Source of the DNA: Ophioderma brevispina
Lineage: Eukaryota; Echinodermata; Ophiuroidea; Amphilepidida; Ophiodermatidae
Direction of reading: 5' to 3'
DNA length: 64,000 nucleotides
Assembly (NCBI GenBank): GCA_023653785.1
Contig: JAMKCH010084967.1
Location: forward strand, 124,001 to 188,000
Shown: piece by piece, positions 26,119 through 36,857 of the stretch
Layout of the letters: every line of letters starts with the position of its first letter
Position numbering within the stretch: the stretch's first letter is position 1
Program-made: the position numbers and the translations under genes
Notes under the pieces: generated by a model
Database searches by the model: none
Told to the model about the DNA's origin: nothing
What the model saw: the letters and a program-made list of their open reading frames with translations, nothing else

Positions 26119-26387
26119 GGTATTATGAAAGGGAGACTACCTTTAGACAGGGGTTTAAACAGGGTTAGCCTACAAGAGGGGACCTTTTTTCCTTTCAAAA
26201 TACTGGGAAAGTTAAATGTAACGGGTGAGAAAATTCCTCATGGATGGCTGAACAGTCCCATCCTGAGGAATTTCTCACCCGTTACAGCACACTTTTAGAG
26301 TATGTTGTAAGAAAAAAGGTCCCCTCTTGTAGGACTAACCCTGGTTTAAACCCAGGACTAAAGTTTAGTCTACCCTTTCAGAATACC
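26119..26387. mobile_element. Palindromic MITE (GGTATT ends), copy 1
   Basis: Ends ggtattatgaaaggga and taccctttcagaatacc are inverted. The inner block gggtgagaaaattcctca pairs with tgaggaatttctcaccc around a central loop. The same family occurs at 51900-52107 and 52305-52523. Here the arms also include aagaggggaccttttt paired with aaaaaggtcccctctt. Confidence 0.85.
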
Positions 26388-26389
26388 CC

Positions 26390-28173
26390 AGCCATTGTTT
26401 GCATGGATACAATAGCTTGAAGTTAATACCATGCAATATTTCATTTGTCTATGAGGAGCACATGTGTATTGGATGCCTTATCCAGTTTCTAGACATAATG
26501 CACGGGTGGTTGCATTAGAAAATGTTAAAAATTAAAAACCTTGAAACTATCTCATGTAGAGAAGCCAAGGGAGAAAATTTAGGATTGATGAGTCATGATA
26601 CGTGTTAACTTGCAAATTCTATTTTCAACAGCTTTTACACAATACAACTGTGTCACAACCACAGTCTGCATGTATTGCTAGCTGTTCTGTGTATTTCACC
26701 CTAGATATCAAATCTACACAAGTCATTACTTATTTTGGCTGCCACTTTTGCGTGAAGAATTCTTTATTGGGAGGAGGCACTAGGAGGTGTAGTCGAGTGC
26801 CCAAATTTGTGTAAACCTGTATTCAATACGAAATAAATCGGCAATCTCATCATAGGGAAAGTTCACCAATCCATAGAAAAAAGTTTTTAAACAATTTTGG
26901 CACCTCGCTAAGTGTGCTATGATAGACTAAGAAATTAACATAATTAGAATTGATTACATAAAGGTGTGAAGGTATCCAAAGTCAAACTTTCAAATAATGG
27001 CAGGGCCTATTATTTGTTTTTGTTCTCTATTTGAGGATAGATTAAGAATCATAAATGATATTGACTAAAACCTTTATTCTAATCTATTAGTCAGAAAATT
27101 AAAATTTTCCACCCAATATTTGATGTTGTTATGATAGTTGTAGTCACAAAGTGTGATCCAAAGCAAACCTCCTACAACAAGCACCAAATACATGAAGTAG
27201 CCCACTGAAGACTGGTGTAAAAGGTGCACATTTGCTAACAGTAGTGAAGGTGTGGGGAAGAGGTGCTTAAGCCTAGGACAGAAACATGCCCCTTTAACTG
27301 AACCCTAGCAAAAGCGAAATTTATATTTTGGATCGTAATTTTAATTGTTGTTATTAACATTGATACAAATACTGACTTCCTCTAAAGTATTGCTTTAATA
27401 CCAGGCCTGTGAGAGTTCAGCTTTTTAGCTGATTTCAGCTCTTTTTCATGCTTTCAGAGAGTCAAAATTTTAGCTTTTTCTTTCATTTTCAGCCTGTTTT
27501 TTTTTTAAACCTAGTTTTACGCTATGTTTCAGCCTTTTTCAGCTCTTTTTTTCAAAACCCCACTCACGTCTGATGAAATACATGCATGATAATCCATAAA
27601 CTTATTTTCCCACAAAATAAAAAGCCAACACACGTGCAAAAATCCTTTTTGTGGTGATTTCAAGGTTATCGAAAATGAAGTGAATCAATGTTTCAAGTCG
27701 ATACTTGCATGTAAAGTGTTACATAGCAGCTAGGGTGTTACACCAACTAGAAGGCAGGGTTCGTGTTGTAGCTTGTTTTTTGTTCACATTCAATAAGTTT
27801 TAATTGATGTGAAGTTGACTGCTGTATGGAGACATATTTATTTCCTTGAGACGGCAGTTCCCTGCGGTGCTTTCACACTCATTAGTGCTGCTGCTCCACA
27901 TTCAAAGTCAAAGATTTGATGTGGAATGTCTCTAGTGACATCAAAAAGTATTTGACAATGTGTAAAAATTTTCACCTTCCAAGTTCAAACATACAGGTTA
28001 TGGATTGGTAAATCCAACTTTGTGAAAATATCCATTTTCAATTTATATGTGTGATTTAAGGTTGAATACTTGTTGATGTCATAAAATGTCACAAAATAGT
28101 ATTCTATGCAGAACATTTGCTTCAAATATCATTATAACACATGCTATTTTTAAACCACTGACCTTGTTTGGAC
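26390..28173. other. Non-coding stretch, no gene supported
   Basis: At about 27415-27560 there is a loose repeat of ttcagc(t/c)ttttt words. At about 27270-27297 a right-end-like sequence, acatgcccctttaa, resembles family 2 ends but no partner was found. No exon with convincing splice sites was seen. Confidence 0.45.
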
Positions 28174-28177
28174 TTAA

Positions 28178-28722
28178 AGCAATAACAGCACATTTTTGAA
28201 GAGTGCCCCCAATTTTCAAAATTTGATATTTTTGGAGTTATGTTGGTAATCGTCTAGGAATACTACACCTGCGAACGAGAATGCTAAAAAATGCGTACTT
28301 ATCATAAAATAAGCGATTTTGTAATTAGAATTGAGATCCCAGATTGTACTTGACGGCAGAGCTGGAAATGCTAAGTTTATGTCCGTTCATGATGAAATAG
28401 TGCCACCTCAAGAAAATGACCTCTAACTTGACTTGCCTGAACCAATAAAACAACTAATGGATGAGCGTAGACACGTACATGGCGCTATTTCCCGGCTATT
28501 TCATATTGGAAAGCCATTTCCAGCAGCCGTTGAATTATTATTAGAGATCTCCGATACTAATTATTCTAATTACAAAATCCCTTCATTTGCAACACATAGA
28601 CATCTTCGAGCTTAACCATTCACAGGTATAGTTTACTAGCCAGTTACCAATGCAACTGTGTAAAAATCTCAAAATTTTTGAAAAATTGGTGGTGCCTTTG
28701 AAAAAAATGTGCTGTTATTGCT
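28178..28722. mobile_element. TTAA-flanked MITE, family 3, copy 1
   Basis: TTAA at 28174-28177 and 28723-28726. Ends AGCAATAACAGCACATTTTT and its inverted copy are perfect for 20 bases, then continue imperfectly through gtgcccccaattttc. A second copy lies at 51022-51541 in opposite orientation. The interior holds a short open frame (from 28457, starting MDERRHVHG) shared in part with copy 2, but changes between copies are mostly amino-acid-altering, so coding is not supported. Confidence 0.88.
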
Positions 28723-28837
28723 TTAATTGAAAGCATTTTTATGCCAATTCTGAGTGTGACCAAGTAACACTTAATGGTATTTAACCTGGCGAGCACTTTC
28801 CATCTGGAGCTGACTCCTAATGGGCTGAATGGAGATG

Positions 28838-29075
28838 TCTCAACAGATTGAGGACCAGAATCGGCCACTCTGAGGTTTCCTTGCAGAAGTGGGCTACCTG
28901 GAAGCAGATCAAGACACTACCAGTGATTGTGGAACAGCACCACAGACAATGGAACATCTCTTAGTCTGCCCAATGTTAGAGCAACAATGCACAGACAAGG
29001 ACCTTGCAGAATTCAGTGAAGCAGCCAGATATTGTACCCATCTCTGGCTGGATCATAATTGAGAACCAGTGTTTG
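28838..29075 (+). pseudogene. 3' end of a non-LTR retrotransposon (LINE) ORF2
   Basis: Translation gives an LNRLRT motif, then LQKW, then after one frameshift near 28888 a DCGTAPQTMEHLL stretch with a following C-P, ending DHN-stop at about 29061. The LNRLRT...KWG...C-x-C-G...QT-x-x-H-x3-C arrangement is the typical C-terminus after the reverse transcriptase of jockey/CR1-like LINEs. The 3' tail carries ggatatgataagaag, which fits a LINE tail. Everything upstream of the C-terminus is missing (5' truncation). A related end lies at 57300-57500 on the other strand. Confidence 0.8.
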
Positions 29076-29079
29076 GATA

Positions 29080-29660
29080 TGATAAGAAGTGGTAGTTTGG
29101 GGGACCTTAAATACTTTTAGGAATTTTTGCGTAATAAAAAAATAAAACACATTTCTTGTTTTATCCTCCTATCGTATAGCTCATTATTTGCCTTCAAACA
29201 AGAAAACTCATAATATTATTGCAAATCCCAAATTAAAGTTGTTTTGGCAACATTTTGGCAAAAAAAACTACTCATTTTTGACCAAGACCCCACCTCTAAA
29301 TGGAACATAACAATGGATAAGGTCAATAACTCTATCGATGACCATAACCAGGGGTATACTCCCTCAAAAACTTCTAAATTCCACCCCCTAAGTCCGACAA
29401 TGATTAACATGTTAAACAGAAATCGTGTACAATACCTATACACCATGACATATATCTGATAAAATATGGCCTTAAGTGACATTTTAAGTACAATTGTACT
29501 CCCTTCAGATTTTACAAGTTACGGTTAGGGGAAAAAAGGTTTACCGCAAGCAACGTAAGGTGACAAAAAAGACTACTACTTGTGAAAGTTGCACCCTGAA
29601 AATAATTCCTGGCAGCTTGCCTAAATGCACCCCTGGAAATGTGACAAGCAACATTTAGTG
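29080..29660. other. Non-coding stretch between LINE end and mariner derivative
   Basis: Overlapping open frames on both strands at about 29216-29482 show no domain. I see no element ends or splice-bounded exon. Confidence 0.45.
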
Positions 29661-29662
29661 TA

Positions 29663-30805
29663 CCGGGTGTCTCAAAAAAAAGGAAACCCTCAAAGCGCAC
29701 TTTATATCACGAATAGAAAAGAGTAAACCATAAACATGTATACACACCTGAAAAGTGCATTTCATTAGGTTTCCGACACCGAAACAATCTTTCCAAAAGG
29801 ACACATATTGACCGAGTTATGGCCGATGGACATTATAACCCACTTATTTTATATTTTATCCACGGATTGGTACTGTTTCAGTAGTCTTTGGACAATACGC
29901 ATTCTCCAAGCTCATTCTTTTGTTTATGGTTTCTTTTGTTTTGCGACAAGGTCAGTTCTGATATTGAAAAGTTTAGTTTCAATTATTAGAAATTCCAATA
30001 TTTTGCCTCATTCTTCTTGACTGCGCTGGTCTGCCCCCCACCCCCCTCCCCACTTGGGGAAGTTGGCAGCCTCAAGACAGATGCAGGCTTTCGTTCTCTT
30101 TTCCATTTCAATAATCGACTTCTAAACATTCTTGTCCGTCGGATGCTTGCAAAGGCAGCGGTTAATCGGTTGCGAAGATCCCCAGATTTGACTCCGCTAG
30201 ACCTAGCCCTTGGGGAAACATTAAAGAGGAGGGGATATACAGGAACCACAAGCAAACTTGCCAGAACTTCGCAATAGTATAACCGCCGTTGCATGCAAGC
30301 CTCCGACGGACAAGAATGATTCAGAAAAGTCCAATTATGAAATGGTTTTGATTAAGAGGAGCGCAAGCCAGAATCCGTATTCATTGGTCTTAGGAGGCAG
30401 AGGCCAGCGGGGGAGGGGGGGGAAGAGCAGCGCAGTTAAAGAAAGAACTGAGGCAAGATCTTGGAATTTCTTAATAAATTTAAACTAAACTTTTCAATAT
30501 CAAAACATGATCTTTGTTGCAAAAACAAAAAGCAAACCATAAACGAAAGAATGTGCTTGGAGAAGGTGTATGTGTGCTCTCTAAAGGCAGGTCAGAGAGA
30601 TTAACAATCGTGGATTTTAAAATGAAAAAGTGGTACAAATTTTCAATCGCCATAACTCGGTCAATAGGTCCGTTTGAGAAAGATTTTTTTCGGTTGTCGG
30701 AAACCTAACAATGCACTGTCAGATGTGTATATTTGTATGGTTTACTCTTTTCTTTTCGGGAACTAGAGGGCGCTTTGAGGGTGTCCTTTTTTTTGAGCAC
30801 CCCGG
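29663..30805 (+). mobile_element. Complete mariner-derived foldback element (1.14 kb)
   Basis: Flanked by TA at 29661-29662 and 30806-30807, the Tc1/mariner target. Left end CCGGGTGTCTCAAAAAAAAG pairs with the right end ttttttttgagcaccccgg. Arms of several hundred bases are inverted copies, for example tgaccgagttatggccgat against atcgccataactcggtca, and caagctcattcttttg against the region near 30530-30565. The centre holds the transposase remnant at 30173-30290. It lacks the nested element found in the copies at 4 kb and 8 kb. An internally deleted, self-complementary derivative moved by a mariner transposase is the best reading. Confidence 0.88.
30173..30290 (+). pseudogene. Mariner/Tc1-type transposase fragment
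   Basis: The frame reads RRSPDLTPLDLALGETLK and then, after a frame change, an NLPELRN stretch at about 30258. This matches the end of the catalytic domain of mariner/IS630-type transposases. Only about 40 codons survive. Confidence 0.65.
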
Positions 30806-30807
30806 TA

Positions 30808-32270
30808 TGTATCAGGCAGTAAGGCCTGCTTTATTTCAAGGCCCGAACATTCCCCCATTGTCTGATCCACCAGCAGTCATATTCCGCACGCAGCAGTGCA
30901 TGCATTACACAAATTGCGCAACAGAGTTACATTCAGTATTTGTTCATCCTGTATTCTCCGTATTAAAAAGGCAACCAAACAAAAAGGGAAATAATATACA
31001 CACGCATGCCAATGTTAAACTTTTGTTCAGTTTCAAGACATATGACTCTCATCCATCTTAATGCCCTGTTAAAGTTAACCAGAATCACGTAAGCTTGTCG
31101 TTGTCGCCATTTTTCTTTCACGCAAGGGTTCGATTAAAGGGTTTCGAAATATAAAAGCGTGCCAAAAATTTGAAAGTCCCGAATTGTTTTTCGCACCATT
31201 GCCTTTACCGCTAACCGGCCGAGTCATGAATCTTGCACTCAATTTGTAATGTTAGACGATAACTATGTGCCAATTTATGAGGCCGGACATTGGGGAATGG
31301 GAAAACATTATTCGGACTGTGAAGGCCTTTAAGAGCTGAAGAGAAAGAGAGGGGGACGGCTTTAAAAAGCATGAAGTAAAATGCGACGCGATTAAGGTCG
31401 GCCCACGGGGCGAAGGGAAAATTACGCACCAAACAGTGGCATTTGACAGCTTTTTGGTGTGAAAAAGCACAGGACGGTGAGTTGTAGGATGTGATGTGCA
31501 ACAATGTCTGAATTGTAAAGCACTTACAACTATAGCACGCTAGAGTCGGGCTAAATATCAATTTGTTTGTAATATGGTGGAGCTCCTCAAGGGATCAACC
31601 AAAACCGTCTTTGTCGCCGAGGATAACGGGATTGCCAAGTCCGACTAGAGGCATTCTTGAGCTACTAACATTTTTTGCCACGCTGCACCCATCGTGTAAT
31701 ATTATCTTACTAAAAATCAAATTTCTAACCAAACCCACCTTTTTGGCGACCTCATTAAAGATTGCATGTTGACTCCAACTTAATCAGTGCCATTTACCCC
31801 AATCAATCGAGATTGATCACATTTGGCAATTTCCAAACTCACAGTTGCTCAGTCTGTGAAACGTTAGACTGCAAGAGGTTAACGTTTACTCCGTTAGGTT
31901 AATAGTGATTTTGCAAAAACGAAAAATCAAGTGATTATAGAGACATTTTAAAAAAGCGAATACACTCATTAAAGCCAGATGGCTCTGTGGCACTTATATT
32001 TTTGATCAGCCTGGAGTGCATTTAGAAACCTGTCATTTAAAAGATAAAACAGAGTAAGTTTCTTGCCACGATATCCTAGTCGTAACATTTTAGTTACATT
32101 CGGTATTGCTGTGCAAAGGGAAAAGGATCATGTTTGTTTTAATACAAACTTATAAGGCTTAATATGGTATACATGTCCCCCTTAAAAGACAAGTACAGCC
32201 GATACCTTTGCACACCTCTTTGCATCATGTGCTTTATTCCATTTAATAGAATAAAGGCACATAATTTTAA
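30808..32270. other. Non-coding stretch, some GC-richer unique sequence
   Basis: The section at about 31090-31560 is richer in GC and looks single-copy, but I see neither a splice-bounded frame nor an RNA gene. Minus-strand frames there (31211-31561) have no motif. It could be a conserved non-coding block; the sequence alone cannot decide. Confidence 0.4.
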
Positions 32271-32927
32271 AGTCATGTCCACATGGAGGCTGAAACTCCG
32301 GAGTGTTATCATTCATTCTTCAACTTTATTTTACCACGGAGGCCCAGTTTCAACCATAAGGCGTTTTTTTCACTAGGGCCGTGGTTTACAACACATCAAA
32401 AGGTACATACAATGCATGTGTAACAACAAAAATTTACAAGGAAAATATGTACAAGGGCTTACTTCTTAGATGAAAAATTGGCCTTAAATTATTCTTAAAT
32501 ATACTGAATGACAGACAGCCTAGCAGGTTTTATCCCCCCTAAAAAACTTGGGGTTGAAGCACAAACTCTTTAACACTCAGAGTGTTATGAGTGTTGTGCT
32601 AGTTGTGTGGACAGCTTTGGGGGATGGATAGGAGCGGGGAGAGCGGGGATGATCTGGAAAGGGTCATCTGGTTGACAAAGATTGTTTTTGTATATCTTGC
32701 AAGAGGAGGCCACAGCTTAGCGTTACCGTTGACTTTCAGTCTAAACCCCCTCCAATAGGGGAGAAGCCAGAAGTGGGAAGGAGAATGCGTCAGGGGGATG
32801 GATGGATATCAGATTTTTAGTCATCGTGTGACACAACCGGAGTGAAGGCAAACTTAATTGGATTTAATTTGCCACCTCCAAAGTTGCAAACCTTGGGAGT
32901 TTCGTGACCATCTGAACATGGCTACAG
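32271..32927. mobile_element. TIR element with stretched ends, copy 1
   Basis: The left end catgtccacatggaggctga, followed by aactccg, is an imperfect inverted copy of the right end gagtttcgtgaccatctgaa, followed by catgg. Related sequences lie at about 59620-59978 (right end gagttttggtgaccgtgtga, followed by acatgg) and at about 55918-56040. No transposase was seen. Confidence 0.55.
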
Positions 32928-33027
32928 AGTAGATGTGAAGGGTATAATTTAATTATACCAAAGAAAATATTCAAACATGCTGAAATTCAGTCATACTACA
33001 ATCACTTCCACTTATTTATATATTAAT

Positions 33028-33362
33028 ACCGGTGGTCTGTCTGTCTGTGTGTCTGTCTGTCTGACTGAGTCTATTTTCTCTGAGACCAAGGGTCGCACAT
33101 TCCTGAAACTTGGTGGGTGGGTGCCCCTTGACCTTCCGAAGTCCTAGTTTGTTTTGGTTAGTGGATCGAAGGTTATCAGAGGTCTTTCAAGGTCAAAGGA
33201 GGTCAAATGGGGTAAACATTGGTGTATGGACATGAAACTTGGAGGGTGGGGTCAATTGTTGATGCCGAAAGTTTTAAAGGTCACAACAAGGTCATCAGGG
33301 TCATTCAAGCCAGGTGATCACGCAACCCAGGTGATCGCGAAACCCGGGGACCGCCTAGTTTG
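33028..33362. repeat. Dispersed repeat with TCTG microsatellite and AGGTCA words
   Basis: It starts with a ctgtctgtctg tract, then has gaaacttggtgggtgg and repeated aaggtca/aggtca words, ending with gtgatcacgcaacccagg, gtgatcgcgaaaccc and gggaccgccta. A related but different member occurs at 35237-35470. The AGGTCA words are nuclear-receptor-type half-sites by sequence, but no function can be inferred. Confidence 0.65.
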
Positions 33363-33418
33363 AAAATAATTTGGATTTTTAGAATGCACAAATTGGTTTA
33401 TTTTGATCAGGGGATTAA

Positions 33419-33756
33419 AGGGGCATTTCGTGATTCCAGCTCCTTCTGTTTTATTCATTGTTCTCTAGATATCCTTGAAAAAAGCTTATTCACAACTTTT
33501 TAGCTGATCCCGACTTTGCGGTTTTGCATTATGAGCAAATGCTCGTTTTCCACAGTCCCATAGGCCACTGTGCTATAATTTCTGTCCGTTTACGGACAGA
33601 AAATACAAAATTGTGAATTTCTTACACACACGACCGAATTTGCACGTAATATTTGGCACACATGGATTACTAATGTTAACGGTTCAGGTGATATGAATAT
33701 CTCAACTTTGTTGAGGTAAGTCGGGGGGACGAGGCTGTGGATCACGAAATGTCCCT
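33419..33756. mobile_element. TTAA-flanked MITE, family 2, full copy
   Basis: TTAA at 33415-33418 and 33757-33760. Ends AGGGGCATTTCGTGATTCCA and tggatcacgaaatgtccct are inverted. The interior has a tctgtccg/cggacaga hairpin. Its right TTAA is also the left TTAA of the next element. Confidence 0.88.
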
Positions 33757-33760
33757 TTAA

Positions 33761-34127
33761 AGGCACTATCAGTGATTTGCTATATCAAAAAATCGAAAAA
33801 AATCATAAAAATCATAAAAAATCAGATTTTTGCATGTCTGTAACAAGTACAGGTACCCTAACATATCCTCCAAATGATAAGGCCAAAAGCAACCCAATAG
33901 CGACAAAATCGGGTATATAGTCATTATTGTCCGAACGGACACTTACTACAACACGTAACTAAATGGAGAGTCATATCTTTGAACACTGCCGTTTTCTTCC
34001 TTTTCTGTCAATTCTTCAGTTGAAAAAAGTAACTTCTGAGAATTCTACAGACTTATACTTCACTTTTAAGCTATTCCTGCAAATTTCCAATATTTTGACT
34101 CTTTTGGATTAATCACTGATAGTGTCT
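33761..34127. mobile_element. TTAA-flanked MITE, family 1, copy 1
   Basis: TTAA at 33757-33760 and 34128-34131. Ends AGGCACTATCAGTGATT and AATCACTGATAGTGTCT are inverted. About 367 bp, AT-rich interior with gcatgtctgtaacaagta. A second copy follows only 69 bases downstream. Confidence 0.88.
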
Positions 34128-34196
34128 TTAATAAACTAAATTTATTTTTTTTAAAAATATTTCTTGCATGACCAGTATTTCCAGCTGTGATGTTAA

Positions 34197-34552
34197 ATGT
34201 ACTATCAGTGATTTGCTATATCCGAAAATCGAAAAATTATCAAGAATCGGATTTTTGCATGTTTGTAACAAGTATTGGTATCCTAACATACCCTACAAGT
34301 GGTAAAACCAAAAGCAACCTAATAAGGACAAAATCAGGTATTTTAGTCATTATTCTCTGTGTGACACTTATTACTACACGTAAATTGAATGGTGATTCAA
34401 ATCTTTGGACATTGCTGTTTTCTTTTTTTTTCTGTCAATTTCTCAGTTTGAAAAATGACTTATAAGAATTCTACAAACTCTTTCTTCAATTTCAAGTTTT
34501 CCTGCCAATTTAAAATATTTTGACTCTGTTGGGTAGATCACTGATAGTTTCT
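34197..34552. mobile_element. TTAA-flanked MITE, family 1, copy 2
   Basis: TTAA at 34193-34196 and 34553-34556. Ends ATGTACTATCAGTGATT and gatcactgatagtttct are inverted. The interior is colinear with copy 1. Each copy has its own TTAA pair, so they are separate insertions rather than a simple tandem duplication. Confidence 0.87.
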
Positions 34553-34669
34553 TTAAACCACCTTGCACTTGTCAGGTGGATATCTTCAAACATGTCAAGT
34601 TGCTGACATTGGTAGCAGTGATCCACTGCCTCGCATTATTGAGTTGCTTGCGCTAGTGCAGGAAGGCAC

Positions 34670-35223
34670 ATCACTGAGAATATTAATTAGTCAAAAAATG
34701 TGTCTTATTTGACTCATGCAAATCACTTGTTTTATCATTCATAAAATGTACTTCAATGCTGGAAACATGTTTGCTATGCTGGTAAATAACCTTCCCATAT
34801 TTTAAAGTAGTTTTCATAATTACAAAATATTTTCATTACCTCTAAATTTACACTTTAAAATGACTAATTATTGACGGACAAATTTTAATTTGTCAAATGA
34901 CAAATTATTGACTAATATTAAAGGCGACTTTAGACTCGTCAAATGACTAGAATTAGTTAGTCAAGCACAAAAATGATGAATTTAAGTACACTTTGGGCCA
35001 ATTGCATTAGTCCATTTACAAATTTGTAATTAAAAGTCAAAATTTTCAAGTTGTAGAAATATTTGCAATTACGGAATTTAATCCGAAAATCTTTAAAAGC
35101 ATTCTTTTTAATTCAAACCACTTTTTAGCACTATTTTGTGGATTATAAAAAAATAATGTGCATGACTAATATTTAATTAGTCAAATAAGACACTTTTTTT
35201 GACTAATTAATATTCTCAGTGAT
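34670..35223. mobile_element. TIR element with ~45-bp ends (ATCACTGAG)
   Basis: Left end atcactgagaatattaatta, followed by gtc, is a near-perfect inverted copy of the right end gactaattaatattctcagt, followed by gat. The match continues through a stretch with aagacac/gtgtctt. The interior repeats gtcaaatgac and gactaatt words in both orientations. No transposase frame; superfamily not assigned. Confidence 0.82.
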
Positions 35224-35236
35224 ACTAATCCAAATT

Positions 35237-35470
35237 CACTCTGTCTGTCTGTCTGTGTGAATGTATGTGCGTGTGTGTGTGTTTTGGTTAACCTTTTTCA
35301 AATTGCTTGTGCATGGATACCTTAACTACAATTGCAATCAAACTCAGGTCAAAGGTGCACCAAAGAGACTTACATGTTATGGCAGGGTTAAAGGTCACAT
35401 ACCAAGGTCAAAGGTCATTAGAGGTCATCTGGTGCAGAGAGTGAAGGAAAGGTGGATCGTGAAAGCAGGC
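35237..35470. repeat. Dispersed repeat with TCTG/TG tract and AGGTCA direct repeats
   Basis: A ctgtctgtctgt and gtgtgtgt start is followed by aggtcaaaggtg, aaaggtcacat and, at 35405-35417, AGGTCAAAGGTCA, then another AGGTCA at 35422-35427. The order resembles 33028-33362. The first pair is a textbook DR1 spacing and the next a DR4, but inside a dispersed repeat. Confidence 0.6.
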
Positions 35471-35685
35471 GACACTAGTTGTTTGAAAACCGTATTTATA
35501 GGCTTACTTCATGCATCAGTGGTGGGGGATTTCCTTTCTCAGGAGTACATAATTCACTCCCCTTAAATATTGTGGATTGTGGGTGACCCAATTGACAACC
35601 TCCCCACTTTTAACTCCACCACCATGGAGATTTTGATATCAGATATTTTTCTCATTACCCCAATGAAATGTTTCCTTTTGATTTA

Positions 35686-35883
35686 GAGAATAAAGTTATG
35701 ATTTTGGGAACCGTTAACGTTACTCTCTTTACGACGAATTGAAATCAAGGCGATACCATTATTTTAAGTAGAAGAACTCAGCCTCTGGCCTCGTTCTTCC
35801 ATGCAAAAATAATGGTGTCGCCGGTTTCAATTCGTCGTAAAGAGAGTAACGTTAACGGTTCCCAAAATCATACCTTTATTCTC
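35686..35883. mobile_element. Near-perfect 198-bp palindromic MITE
   Basis: The arms of about 80 bases are complementary almost throughout: gggaaccgttaacgttactc pairs with gagtaacgttaacggttccc, and tttacgacgaattgaa with ttcaattcgtcgtaaa. Differences are few. The loop lies near 35778-35805. It would form a strong hairpin when transcribed. Confidence 0.9.
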
Positions 35884-36528
35884 ATTCTTAAACAGCTTAA
35901 ACATTTAAGGTAATCTTTTAACACAATTTCGCGATACTTTATACGGCTTAAAATACAAAAAGGACGGACTGCACCACCCAGTGACAACAATCGAACAACC
36001 CGTTGAACGCAACGATCATACGCAACGATACGCAACGTTGGCAGGCTCGCGCGAACGTAGCAAAATGCGGTATGCCACGAGCGCTTCAACCTCAAAATAA
36101 AGTCAACGGTGGGCGTGGTTGCCCAAAGGCTAGGCCTACCACCGGAAACTGCAGATTGGCGTCAGGAAGGGGATGTGATCAATTATTCTTGCTCCACTAA
36201 ATCCTTGTATGACGTCGGTTTTGGTGTGAGGTGAATCCGGCCAACCCTGTTAGCAGGGACAAAACCAGATGTAAAACTTTGGACTTGCTACTACTACTAC
36301 CATACACATGGCAAGGCATTGCACTATGTTCCAACATGGGCAACATTATGCTCATCCACTGAGGGCACAGTTCAGGGCATTTACATGTATATCCATTAAC
36401 AAGAATTGGCAGTGTATTCTGGGTATCATACCCATAGAGGACGTATTTCATGTACTACTGTATTAGGGCTGCATTGTTGTAAAGCAGTCTTTCATTGATT
36501 GACTTTTTTAATATTACTCACTCATTAA

Positions 36529-36857
36529 TTAATAATAATAATAATATAATATAATAATAATTTGTATTTTTAACGCGCGACATATCCACGTAAACGTGAT
36601 CAAGGCGCTGTGCGGCTGCCATGAGAGGCGCTCAGCACATCAGAGAAACCATAATACCAGAACAGATTTATGCCAAGAAGCTCGATTTTAGAAGCAGGAG
36701 GAAACCGGAGTACCCGGAGAAAACCTGCGGGAACGAGTATGGATCGAGAAACCAAATTCACATAAAGCCACCGAGAACGAGCCCCTGCCGGGAATCGAAC
36801 CCGAGACCTCATTGGTGAAAGGCGAGGGAAGATACGCTGCGCCAACACGTTCCCCCT
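36529..36857 (-). mobile_element. tRNA-derived SINE with V-domain-like core
   Basis: Read on the minus strand, the head has an A-box-like TGGCGCAGCGT (36834-36844) and a B box GGGTTCGATTCCC (36790-36802) at tRNA-like spacing. A central block at 36697-36730 then reads ggttttctccgggtactccg and continues gtttcctcct. That core resembles the V domain described for vertebrate V-SINEs (Ogiwara and colleagues). The tail is an ATT-type simple repeat at 36529-36560. It is inserted in the duplicated backbone; the same site in copies A and B (near 2212 and 5565) has no SINE. Confidence 0.8.

Noticed and set aside
28433..28615. Open frame MDERRHVHG... in a TTAA MITE, also present in the copy at 51071-51277 (-)
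   Set aside because: About two thirds of residues match over ~43 positions, but most base changes between the copies alter the amino acid and the frames end differently. That fits neutral decay of a repeat rather than a conserved protein.
31120..31150. B-box-like ggttcgatt suggesting a tRNA gene
   Set aside because: It lacks the final CC of the B box, and no A box or cloverleaf could be found upstream.
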